The translations under genes and the position numbers were made by a program. The notes beneath the pieces were generated by a model. It did no database searches. It had not been told where the DNA came from and worked only from the letters and a program-made list of their open reading frames with translations. A stretch of DNA of 32,549 nt from Lingula anatina. Lineage: Eukaryota; Brachiopoda; Lingulata; Lingulida; Lingulidae. Shown here piece by piece: positions 1-11,767 of this stretch; the stretch's first letter is position 1, and each line of letters begins with the position of its first letter. The stretch lies in contig NW_019775490.1 of NCBI RefSeq assembly GCF_001039355.2, positions 312,001 to 344,549 on the forward strand, read 5' to 3'.

Positions 1-3000
1 AAAGCTTTCCAACGGTGGTACTAAAATAGTAGAGAAGGGAACAAGTGCACCGATTTCATACCAACAACCAGTGCCACACAATACTGCATAACATTAACAC
101 TGATGTTTTGTTTTAGAATGTTATTACCCTTATCAGTCCATTTTTTATTTAATTTTTTTTGCAAACAGGGTTTGAGTTTCCTTTCTTTTTGGGCAACTTA
201 AGAGTTGACATTTTAATAGTTTTGTGTTTCACCATGCAATGGATTTTTTTTAATAAGAAAAAAATTAATTGTCAGAACCTCTGAGATTTTAGTACTGTAT
301 GCATGGCACATAGGTGGTTAGTCACACGGAGCCCCGCAGTCTCTATTACAGTAAGGTAACATCAGCAAATATCACAAGTTTGTTAGTTAAGACCTTCTGG
401 ATCAGAAAAATACATGGCTATTCTTCCAGCGTGAATGGTTTACAGTTTATACAAACCGGGTGATTGTTATTCTTGTACGACAAAGTAGATGTAGGAGTAC
501 ACATTCGATACTGATTTGGTGTGATTCAAATTTTTAACTCCATTCATGCAGTGGCAGGTACATCTGAATAACCTCATGCAACAATGAAACTTCTAACCCA
601 TAAAAATTGCTTTATGTTTTAAATGATCGCCGGATGCAGGTAAAAAATAACTCCTTTATTTTTGCCTGTGAAGCATGGATTTGTCTTGAGTGTGATGGAT
701 TAAGGGAGTTTGGTTCAGAAAGGTGCGCAGGTCAGAATACAGTCAGGTAGTATCAGAATGCTTGAGATGGTACATAGTAGTTTACCTGGCCGTTTTAGTC
801 CTGACCCTGAGTTCTACACACTGAACTTCCTTTTCACTGATAATGTTATGCTTTAATAGAAGACCCCGGTCCAAAACATAAATTGTTGAGGCAGTGAGTG
901 ACAGCAGGTAGCCAAAGGGGATTACTGAGTCAAATCAAATGGGCAATCAAAGCACAGGGGTTACTTCAGATAAAAGTGGACATATGGTCTTTCTTTCTTT
1001 ACTTCCCTCCTCCCTTCCAATTTAACCCTTTAGATTTAAGTAGCTAACTTTGTTACACTAATATCCTGAAAGGAATTTAATAGAGCTGCAAGGAATGAAG
1101 CATATCGTAGAACACAAGTCCAAGACAAAATGAAATTGACAGTATATACTATATTGACTAAGACAACATTTGACAAGAGGAAAATGTCGGCGAATTAAAG
1201 ATTAAAAGTATTATTTACACCTTCACTATGATGATAGTTGTGAGTAATGGCATTTCAAGATTCCATCATTTTTGCTTTATATAAAAAAAGTAAAATGCAA
1301 GAGCATGAATGCTATTCATTCAGAACCTGTGAATGCTGATAAGAATTTACTTTTATAGAACCTCAAAATGTACATATTGTGCAGGGCTGAGCTCTGTATT
1401 GGTGTTGGTTTTTCCACCACTGAAGAAACAAACATAATACTTAAGTAATTTGATCGACTCAAATTTTTTTCTTGGATGGCTAACTTTGAGGAAACTTACA
1501 CATAAATATATCTGAGCTTAAGAATGTTCTTTCTTTTTATTTATGCATCAGCCTTTAAGTTAGAATAGTGCAAATAACGTTGTTTTACCAAGTTTTACGG
1601 TGGATAATGACCCCTGTGTTGTGGAATGAGTGCACTCAGAAATTTTCTAGATGGAACAATAGTAGCAAATGGAATTTAACTGTTCAAAAGACTAAGGCAT
1701 GCTGACAAGTCAGCAGGTTTTATTATTTGATGTTTGCCAACATGATGTTGTGTCATATTTTGACGGGGCCATGGAGTTTTGATTCAAATAAAAATCACAG
1801 TCTGTATTGACTGTGTTATTGATGCATAAAAGGTTGTGGGGACCCAGCTAAGTCATTAATATGCTCACAATGCATGGAGCTCCCTAAGTACAGGGAAATG
1901 TCTCTTATGACAAAATATTGTATTTTGAGATGTCTGAAAAAAAGTTATCTGATTGAAAATTTAGGTTTCACATTTACACCTTGATGAATGAGTTTTTTCT
2001 TTGCTTGACTTCTTGTCGAGACATGCGGTATAGAATGCCTCTCATCGATCCTATCATTGCAGTTTTTCTGTCCCAAATCATAGTCTACTTTATTGGACCC
2101 CCAGTGAGATAATGTCCCTTGTTCAGTTAAATTTTCAGATATACATGTAGACAGCATTTTAAAATGTCTTCAGTTTGGAAACTACTGTTATTAGATGCTT
2201 AACATGTAGATTGGATGTTTTGTGTCCTGCTGGACCCATAGTCCACTGTAAAATGGTCTGGCACAGCCACAGGGCTGTTGTACTTACTTTGATTTGCTCT
2301 GAAAATTAGTGTGCACTTGAAGAAATAAGTATTTTGCTTTGGTTTAAGGCGGCACGGCCATTGACGATGACCAATTGTAAATATGTCTCCAGGCGGTTGT
2401 GGTAAGGGGCATTCAGAGAAGTGTTTGGATAAAAGTGATGAATGCAAATTTGTTGACCAGTCTTAAGAGTCAGAGTGGTGAAAGAGGGTAGAAGTGAAAA
2501 ACAAGACAAATATTTTGTTTGTCTTAGTTATGTTGTGTGTGCAAGAGATATTCTGATAGAGTTTTTTAAAATATTAGGACAATTTAGGAGGATACTCCCT
2601 TAAGAAGATGTGTTAAATTGCATTTTTATAAGAGTGACAGTTTTTTCTCTAAATGTTTTATCATCTGAGAATGTGTTATTTGAACTTAAAGAAATTTGAG
2701 AAATGCTGTGTTTGTCACATGAAAATAAAAATGTCATCTTTGATTAACTTGTAAATATACATACATTACAAAGAAAGAAAATCACACTTTGCAGAAAGAT
2801 ATTGGGCAAGAAATGGTTCAATACAAAACAACTTTATTCCTCAGGTTAAGTCATTGAAGTATCAAATTTATGTATAGCTACAACAAGTTTTAGTAGTTAC
2901 CCATGTGCATCGGGTAAGGTTTGGAAGGCAAGTCATGTTTAACAAGTCTCGGAATGTTGTCACCTGCTAACCCCGGTGCTCCCAGGTGTGGTATTATACC

Positions 3001-3293
3001 CTTTCTAATACAGGTGTAGAAAGACTTACATATTAATTTGTTAAGTCATCTTAGGGAGGTGATTGCTTTACAGCACCATATATATTCTTAAGAGGTTAAG
3101 ACAGTTGGGTACACTTGAGACAAAAGTAGGGTTGGGATGAGTTTGGTCCAAACTGAAGGATAATGGATTATGTCCATAGTCTGAAAATGCCCACTGTGTG
3201 TGTGTATGTGTGTGGTGAGCTAGAAGTGGTGTAAAATCTTTGAGAGGTCCTTATGAGTAAGTAAATGTTGGTGTTTAGGCCAGGGTCGCAAAG

Positions 3294-3520
3294 GACAGAG
3301 AACTGGGTTGACGGTGTTATGAAGAAAACTGGGTTGACACTGACATAACACTGACAACCCAGTTCTCTGTCTTCACACTGTCAAGTTGACAGTGTTACAA
3401 CAAAGAACTGGGTTGACAGTATTATGACAGAGAACTGGGTTGACAGTGTTATAACAGAGGGATGACAGAGAACTGGGTTTACTGTGTTATGACAGAAAAC
3501 TGGGTTGACAGTATTATGAC
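3294..3520. repeat. 27-bp minisatellite with one inverted unit
   Basis: The core AACTGGGTT recurs at 3301, 3327, 3406, 3433, 3471 and 3498, in units reading roughly gacagagAACTGGGTTgacagtgttat. Spacing is 26-27 bp except for gaps containing the inverted unit and an 11-bp partial duplication. One unit, 3344-3371, is in reverse orientation (cataacactgacaaccCAG...), and a perfect 10-bp stem palindrome (acactgtcaa, g, ttgacagtgt) follows at 3375-3395. Purely sequence-visible; no function is claimed. Confidence 0.9.
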
Positions 3521-3693
3521 TATAGAGTGTGTAGGGTCATGTGTTGAGTCTACAAATCATACTTGTTGCTTGTGATCATTGTCTGGGGGTGAAAATCGTG
3601 GTGGAAAAGTATGTGAAGTCCTTGAGACAGAGTGTCTCCAGAGTGTTCCAAATGTCAACAATCAGAGGAGGTTGGAAGTTTTTTATCCTTTGA

Positions 3694-3694
<1 letters not shown>

Positions 3695-3731
<37 letters not shown>
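3695..3731. repeat. (TG)n microsatellite
   Basis: About 18 uninterrupted TG dinucleotides. Likely length-polymorphic; a simple slippage repeat. Confidence 0.97.
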
Positions 3732-3736
<5 letters not shown>

Positions 3737-4021
3737 GCATTATTCTTATTGAAATATGACCGAAATTGCTTTTTAACCACTGCAGTTTTGATTTTTATAA
3801 TTATAAAATGTTACACTGCTAGATTTGGAGTCTGAAAAACAGATTTTTTGCAGAAATTGTTTTTGAAAGGCATCTGACATTCACTGTATAAGTATGCATT
3901 AAGGTAGATTTATTAACAGTTTTCATGTGATTTTTCCATATGAACTTAGTTTGTTTTTTGACAGTTAATTAGTGCAAGTTGTGTAAGTTGGTGTTTTTAA
4001 TGACAAAACTTGTGGTACATG

Positions 4022-4232
4022 TTAGGTCATATTCACAACCAGTTGATCTGGTGGCTAACAGATCTGTGGATCAAATATGTTTTACCCATTTGAAAGCTTG
4101 CTGCATAACCCTCTAATAGGCACCAAATAGATTCCTTGTAGGGATTACATGGCAAGCTTTCAATTGGGTTGTCCATATTTGATCCGCAGATCTATTAGTC
4201 CACTGATCAACTTTGGTTGAATGTGGCCTTAG
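4022..4232. mobile_element. Foldback / MITE-like element with ~80-bp imperfect inverted arms
   Basis: The left arm (about 4022-4105) and right arm (about 4148-4232) are imperfect reverse complements. Matching landmarks include GTTGATC near 4042 against GATCAAC near 4205, AGATCTGTGGATCAAATATG at 4060-4079 against CATATTTGATCCGCAGATCT at 4173-4192, and GAAAGCTTG near 4092 against CAAGCTTTC near 4153. The loop is about 45 bp. No coding capacity. Size, long inverted arms and AT-richness fit a non-autonomous miniature inverted-repeat element. I could not define a certain target-site duplication, and I see only this one copy in the window. Confidence 0.75.
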
Positions 4233-5348
4233 ACAGGGATTCCTTCACCCCCTCTCCACATATCACTTTGGTAACATTTTGACATAAACCAGATAATGTC
4301 TATAATAAATACTCACTTCAACAGTCAACAGTCAGATAGTACAGCAGTGTCTACACGTCCCCCAGACCACCAGAGGATCCAGAGAGTGGCATTTGATCCC
4401 AAGTGACACTAATATCTAGGTATCACTTCTAAGTATAGTGAAAGCCTTTTACCTGACATTGTAAAGTGTAAAGACACTTTTGACTGAAAGAGATACTGGG
4501 GCTGTCTTTTGGTAAAATGGACCCTCTTTGAGATAGGAGGAACTCTAATCAGTGTGCCCTTTATTAGAAATTCTTAACAAAAGCAACTTTTTCCAGCCAA
4601 GTTTTTGGTGTAACAAGTGCACTCAGTTCACCCCACTGGCCTAAGCATGCCAAACATTTGGACATGCAATTGTGTGTTTAACTCTTAAACTTGAGAGTTT
4701 CGGATCTGCCTTGCTTAAATTGTGATTTACCCTGCAGTTTTATCCTGTTAAATCCAGTACTACAAAGTTGCAGCCATACGTGCAACCTCATCTGGACAAA
4801 CAAGGCGGTCGCACGGGGCAACTAAGTGAGCCTCATGTGGATAATCAAGACCTAATATTACACATTTCATTGTGTTAAATTGCAGGGTACATAACCACAG
4901 TTTACATTGGTCTGTACATGTCTGTAGAGGAAGTCAGGAGACCATGTCCCATGGTGTGTTGATAAGATTTGTAATCTTCAAAGAGGAAAGGGTTTTTATT
5001 GTGAGAAGGCTTTCCTCAAACAGTGGCCCTCTGGGCTAATACGTGTGCCACCCTGTCATCGTTTGTCGTTACCTCATCCTGGACTGTGTGCAGAGTTGTC
5101 TGTCTGGAGAGAAATATTTGCTTTGGTGATTGCCCTGTGTTGTGTTAAGTCTTTTCAGTGGAAATAATACCTTTACCTTGTCAGGCTTCACCGTGTGTCA
5201 ACAGGTAGTGATGCAAGGCAGAAAAGTGGGGAATGCATTATTTTCCTTTCTTACACAATTCCCAAGGGGTGACAATCCCTTCAGTCTGTCTCTTCTTGGC
5301 CTTTTTGTCAGCTTTTACATATAGCATTTGTCCTTATTTTAAAGTCCA

Positions 5349-5371
5349 TCTCTCTCTCTCTCTCTCTCTCT
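5349..5371. repeat. (TC)n microsatellite
   Basis: About 11 TC dinucleotides on the + strand, followed by TTGACAG. The pyrimidine run plus AG resembles a splice acceptor, but no coding exon follows. Confidence 0.95.
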
Positions 5372-5560
5372 TGACAGGACTATGTCTGCCACAATCATTT
5401 GAATTAACTGCATACAGTCAGGAAATGGCTGTTTCTGCTACTTGGAATTTAATATCTCACCTCAAAAGAAATGTTTGTTGGGTTATTTAACTGTCTGTGT
5501 TATGAGACCTGAAGTTTACATGCTTTTTTCTGTTACTTTATAAATGAAGAAGAAAAAATA

Positions 5561-5580
5561 GTTGTGTGTGTGTGTGTGTG
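5561..5580. repeat. (GT)n microsatellite
   Basis: A short run of about nine GT dinucleotides after an A-rich stretch. Confidence 0.9.
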
Positions 5581-6890
5581 CTTTAGAAAATGTTTTTTGA
5601 CATGTTGGCATGCTCCATTTTCTGTCACCTTATTTGAAAAAATCAATTGTGTATGTGATTTAGCAAAGGTAATTTTGACAGTTAAAAGTCAAGTATTTTT
5701 GAAAAACTTGAAGTGTTAACATTTGAACTTGCAGTTGATGACTGACACCAAAAAAAGGATTCATGGGGTAGATCAAACAATAAATTTTACATTTTGATTT
5801 GTGAACAAATATTATTTTAACTGACTTTTTGCATGTTGTATGCGTAATAAGATTACCAACTAACTGGGCAATAAAGTAGATTTGAGCACAACTCTAGATA
5901 GGGGACATACAATTTCTTTTGGTCCAGGCAGTTGCTATAGAATCATACTATTGCTGGCTAGCATCTCCTACCTGACTCTTTAATCAAAGGAATGGCATTT
6001 AAAAAGGGTGCAGAGGAAGGAAAACACTGAAAAATGCCTTCTGTCCAGTAAGAGAAGTGACCCTGTACAAATCACTTACTTTACTTTGGTGTTGTAAATG
6101 GGATGCCTTGTTCCAGGTCAGCAGCAGACCTGAAAAGCCAAGAGCTACTGAAAAGGTGATATATGTGTCCAAAAACCCTGTGTTATGACAGAGGCGACAG
6201 TGCCGGGGACTAAAAAGTAAAACATTTGAAGTGCCCACTTGTATTTATAAGAGTATCTATGATCTTTATCATAATGGATGCTTTTCTAGATGAGAGTGTG
6301 TGTGAGTGAGTGTAATGCGGGCTGATGTGAGTGATATATGTCTGTCAGGAGTTACAAGGTGTAACACTACTGTTTGCTCAGTAGATATATATCTTGTTTA
6401 TATATGATTGTAATGTGTGTACTACATTAAACATGGATGTTGCTGCAATGAAAGAGGATTGCGTTTGATGCAAAGAAAGTGCATTTTAGTAAAAGGGGTG
6501 ATTTGCTTGTTTGATATGAATTGGAGTGAGGGGTGATGCATTATTGTCACCTGTCATAATCTTTAAAACTACTATTTGCATTGTGAGGGCTTGGTAGAAG
6601 ACTGCCTTTGGTTTTTTTCCAAGCCAAGTTTGCTTGAAATTGTCAGATAATAGTGAATGAATTTGGCATTTGAGGTGCGCCTGTTCAGATTTGCTAGTTG
6701 CACTTGAATTGATAAACTGGCACTTTTCTAAGTGCTGAACTTGAAATGTTAATCGTTGTTTTATTGGGCAAAACTAAGGCATTTTACATTAAACTGTTCT
6801 ATTTCTGCAGCTGGAAGTCTGAAGGGTCTGGTTATTGGGAGAAATTTATGCCCTTTCATAATCAATTAGTGTGTGTATAGTCAACTAAGT

Positions 6891-7058
6891 CAGGCCTGTA
6901 GCCAGCAATTTCAAAAGGGGGGGGGGGTCTTTCAGCCTAGTCTGAAAAAATGGACCTTTTAACATGAAACCTTCATGTACCTTGATAAAATTTTATCCAG
7001 AGGGGACCTTTTCCCGACAAAAAGGGAATTCTTCTGAATCCCCCTGGCTACGGGCCTG
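6891..7058 (-). mobile_element. MITE family A, copy 1 (reverse orientation)
   Basis: A 168-bp unit bounded by 15-bp terminal inverted repeats: CAGGCCTGTAGCCAG (6891-6905) and CTGGCTACGGGCCTG (7044-7058). Inside are a G-run of about 11 and segments such as GGTCCCCTCTGGATAAAATTT read on the minus strand, which align with the copy at 16303 in the opposite orientation. The unit has no coding capacity. It is non-autonomous by appearance, and its transposase source is not visible. Confidence 0.85.
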
Positions 7059-7969
7059 TAAGATGTGCAGGTGTACCAGGCATATAAAGAAATACTGTGA
7101 GACTATTCAGTAGAACCGTATGATTCGAATGATAGGATGACGACTGATAATAGATTATTGGTAATATAGAAAAAAAATTTAGTTCAAGATTTATTTTCAT
7201 TTCAAGATATTTTTTACTAAATTTTGCTAGATCAAGCAAAAATTGTGAAAGTAAAAGTAATGAAGCAGGAAACAGTAAATCTTGTACCACCTGGGTAGCT
7301 GTAGATATTGTGCTGGGGTAAGCAGATGCCTCTACATCTCCTAATTTGGAGGGTTGCATTTGATTTTTGTGCCTAGGAGGTATCTTTATGTTGAAATTGA
7401 TACAGCTGAAGAAAATCAATTAATTTAAATTTGTCCTTGTGAAATTAAGTGTATGGTTATTTGGAATGATAAAAAGGACCTTCTCACCTCTCTTGCTCCC
7501 TTGGGGTCTCTCACTCTGGCCAGTTTATGTACCTGGTGTCAAAAAGAAACAATTTTATTCTTTGTGATCATATGGAATGTTTTTCAGTTTAACTGCCCTT
7601 GTAACAAAAACATGCTTGGGGTACTAGAGAGTTATTTAAAAAAACAATCATTTTCTTGAGCAGGTGGGTTTAGCCGTTTTTGTTAGAGTTATGAGTTGAA
7701 CTTGTAACAAAATCTTAATATTTGAAATAAAGAACAAGCCTTTAAAACATGAATGAAAAGTTTCAGCTTTTGTTATGAGAATGAAAACAAATGTTTTCTT
7801 CTTTATAACGTGGTATTTTATTGAATTAAACATCATGTGAACTGTGTATTTATTTACCTGTGCCCTTACAGTTACAGTACAATTTGCAGTAGAAAATAAA
7901 GTTGTATACATAGTAGGCAGTGCCAACATCTCTGCAGTACACACTGAATCCTGCAGTCCAATCTATCAA

Positions 7970-8118
7970 AGGCCTGAAAATAGGGGACCTTTTTACCTCT
8001 TCAGGCACTACACCTTGGGAAAGGGCAAAGAACCTAGTCTAGATTAAATTGTAATTCAGAGCTGACCTTTTCTGGCCAAAAAGGAGGGCTTATTGGACCC
8101 TCCCCGCCTATGGGCCTG
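7970..8118 (-). mobile_element. MITE family A, copy 2 (diverged, reverse orientation)
   Basis: It shares the same order of motifs as the other copies when read on the minus strand: CAGGCCCATAGGCGG terminus, GGCCAGAAAAGGTC, ATCTAGACTAGGTTCT, then AAAAGGTCCCCTATTTTCAG. The terminal repeats are degraded, suggesting an older insertion. It is followed at 8115-8147 by a short GTATTAGTGCT triplication. Confidence 0.7.
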
Positions 8119-8147
8119 TATTAGTGCTGTATTAGTGCTGTATTAGT
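8115..8147. repeat. Short 11-bp tandem triplication
   Basis: GTATTAGTGCT occurs twice in full and a third time partially, abutting the end of a MITE copy. It may have arisen by slippage at the element's junction. Confidence 0.85.
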
Positions 8148-11100
8148 GAGGGTTGTAATAGTGATGAGTTTGTTCCTTGAGAGGAATGACTGAAAATCTT
8201 GCCTTGTGGTGTAATATTTCACATTTGATTTGACCATTTGTCATGACAGATTGCTTGTTTCTAGATAGTTTTAATAATAGTTGATACATATGAAGGTAAA
8301 TTTTTTTTTTGAAAATATTGTCTATCTTGTGTATAAGGCAGTGTGGGCAAAGGAAAATTCTGATAAGGAAATCTACTATTCAAACTATTTTAGTCTCAAT
8401 AGTCAGGTGGATAATTGTAATTCTAATCCCCAATGAGATCCTCACACCTTCCACGGAGATCTTAACCCTGATCATAGCACCAGTATGTAACACAGTTAAT
8501 CAAGGGGAGATAGTAAGAATTGACTTCAAGTTGTCTATAATTTCAAAGGAGCAGACTGAATAAACACGATTCTGCATCAGAAAATAAGCTCAAACAGGTT
8601 CAAAGATTTTATATCCAATTTGTGATCTTGACATTTCACTGCAATTTTATTTGCCCTTCTCATTACATATGTGCTAAATCCTGCTTCTAATAGATAAGGG
8701 GCGTATTTTCTGTGATAGATGGGGAGAAAATTGGGTTTCTAAAGATTCCTCTCATCCCTGGTAGGCATACTTAGAAATGAACTCGGCTCATTCCATTAAC
8801 TACATTGAACCGTGTCTGGTTCAACTTGTAGTTTGCCATGCCTCCACTGTCTTTTTTATTGAAAATATCTGTACTAAATAGCTATTAGAATACCCCAGAT
8901 GATACTTCAAGCCTCCTGCCAATGTAAGCAGAGTGCCATTCTTGTTCTATGCTAGTTTTTATGTTAGAATGTAACTAGTTACTGGATGTAAATGGACTAT
9001 AACCTTGCTATTTGATCTTAAAATAAACCAGTTTAAGAAAAAGTATTCATGAAAACATGAATTATTTCATTTATTTATTATTATTGTTATTTTTTAGATT
9101 GAGAGTAAGTCAGTGATGATTGATAACATGAAAGATCTAGAAAAAATTGTTCAAGGGATTATCCTAAATCCAGTACAAGAAATGTTGACATTGATCAGCA
9201 TGAGCTGGAGAAAATAAATCACTTGAACCGTGGAGAGTATATGGCTTTTATAAATTATGATTTTAACGGTTTGTAACTTGAAATCTAGAATATGTAAGGT
9301 AAATGTGCAGTAAATGTAACATGAGGCATGGTCATTCAGCTTAGAAGTACTAGTGCCTTATTCTTCACTGGACTTGTCAATCTGTCAAAATAACCATGAA
9401 AATTGTGAGTAAATGCTTCTTTCTGTGGCTATTGTGGGCTTCTTGCTGAAAAGTAATTATGAAATAACACAGTTTGTTAAACGTTTCTATTGGCCCTTTG
9501 TTACGCAAGCATCCTACAGGATGTAGTGGGGGAACCAGTCAATAGAAGAGGGTAGAAGTGAGTTTAATAGGGTTTCAATCTAATACAAATGTTTCTTATT
9601 TATATAAATATACATTTCACTCGGTAATCGTGGGGGTTGTGTAACAGCTGCTAATATTGAGTGTTTATGAGGTAAATTGCAAAAGTAAATAAAAGAAGGT
9701 ATGTGATTAAACGTGTCCTGCTGGTCATTCAGGGGTCACCTGAAAGGTCGGAGGTAGAAAGGGGATCAAGTCACTATTATGACTCCTTGCTCAGTTTTCA
9801 CTGAAGCACAAAATAAATTTGCTTTCTTAGAGCAGCTGAGGGTAAAGAAGTGGTATAGGTTACCAGCAGTTATACCATAAGTTGAAGAGAATTGTACAAT
9901 TGGCTGATGACTTTCTACTCTCTTTTGACATCAGCAGTCTAAAACGTCTAAGGTGCTGTGCTCTGTCCTGCTATGTCTATATTCTGTGTACGCCTCACTT
10001 TGTGCTGTGTCCCAAAGCTCACTTTGGACTGCAGGCTGCTTGGAGACAGTCAACTTGTCAAGAGTGAATTATTATTTTTATCTGACATCTATACTTTGAT
10101 TAGAAGGATTCATAAAGTAGAAAGTCTATTGGATTGCCAGTGTGTGGATGGATCCACTTCCTCTGAGTCAGACATGGTTTCACTGAATCTGCCGCCACTT
10201 TCTCTGCCAGGGGGTGATGATAATGAGAAATAAAACACTTCCTCAAGAAATCTGGTGACTGTAAACCACTGGTCACAATTGAGATAATATGATAGTATTT
10301 GTAGTTTAAGCATGTCAGTTGAATCAGTCCTAAGGCTTTCTAAATTGAACATATAGTCAGAGCCTTCTGGTCACTTTAGTAGAGTTTTTTTACCAGTCGA
10401 ATTAAAGTTAAATTATAGTCACCACAGCTCTGTCCAAACAAATGTGTGGTCAGTTTAAAGCTTGCTGCTGACAGACATAAATGAAACAGAGTGCAATGTA
10501 TTTCAAATTATTTATCCACAGGTGTGACTATACTTGACCAACTTGACCCCTTGTTGACACTGTTGAAAACTACAGTAGTTATAGATATATATGTTATTTT
10601 TATAACAGTTATTTGAAACAACAGGAAATCCACACATTGGTGCAGAGACTAACACTGGAAAATTGGTTTTCAACACCCATTACCATTCCTGATTCTCAAG
10701 GAATTGGGGAAGACAGACATCTCTTTTTGTACAAAGTTGTACTTCTCAGCTGAAATTGAATTGGATTCTGAAATTGAGACCCAGCTAAAAGAAAGCTGGA
10801 AAATTGGCTTAAATGATATATTTTTAGATAGCACAGTGCCACTCGTGTTAAAAAATTGCAACATAACAAAAGTTAGTTAATAGTATTGGAAACTGAAATT
10901 GAAAATGCAAAATGTAGGGGTTTGAAGTACCTTTAGATAACACACATGCTCAAATACCTTTGCAATAGTCAAGAAAAAAAGTTGGTTACAAAAGTCAGTT
11001 ACAAAAAATTGCCTGAATGTGTGGCATTTCTTGCACAATGAACCACTTCAATTGTAATGACCCTGATTGAGTAATTTGCTAATGATCCTTAAAGAATCTT

Positions 11101-11620
11101 GCATTTAATGTATTTTGGCTTTGTGTTCTTTTCTCATTTAAAGACCATTATCATGACCCAGGGGCCATTCAAAGTTAGTAGTACTTACTGACTGATGCTA
11201 GGCCTTGGTTGATAAAGTTATTGATATGTCAAGTTCCCCAAGGATTAACAAAACTGGATGGGTTTAATGAAACATAATGTGCAGCCAGTGAGCTTCTATT
11301 TAGTGCAGATGATTTAATATAAAAATCAAGCATTATTTAGTCTGCTGTGTTTCTTTGATAAAAGAAACGATAATGTTTACCTGAAGGGTATGTATGACAG
11401 ACCGAGATTAAAGGTATTAAGTTGAAGTCAAAGAACATTGAGAAAAGAAATTTGTAGCCCAGTTCAGTTGTTTTAGGATCAACATGGAAGTTTAAACATT
11501 CCTGAAGTGCAAATCCTATAGAAAGAGAAAATTTTGCAAACATTTAGCTTTGATAACAAAATACCCATGGTTCTGAAATCAGTAAGACAAGGAAGGAAAG
11601 ATTTAGATATTTAAAAGAAT

Positions 11621-11767
11621 CACCCTTTTGGCCAGAAAAGGTTCACTTTGAATCAAAATTTGCTCTAGGTTCTATGCCATTTCTCAATTTGGATCAACTA
11701 AAGGGGTAAAGGGTCCATATTTTTAGAAAAAGAACCCCCACCCTTTCTTTGAAATTTCTGGCTGCAG
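11621..11767 (+). mobile_element. MITE family A, copy 3 (diverged)
   Basis: Same motif order as the intact copy at 16303: GGCCAGAAAAGGTTCACT, AATTTGCTCTAGGTTCT, AAAGGGTCCATATTTTTAG, AAAAAGAACCCCCACCC, GAAATTTCTGGCTGCAG. The left terminus is lost or unrecognisable. Confidence 0.7.

Noticed and set aside
5349-5385. Splice acceptor suggested by the TC run followed by TTGACAG
   Set aside because: No coding sequence or matching donor follows; explained by the microsatellite.
7048-7419. 123-codon open frame on the - strand
   Set aside because: It ends in the terminus of a MITE copy and its translation is low-complexity hydrophobic sequence from AT-rich DNA.
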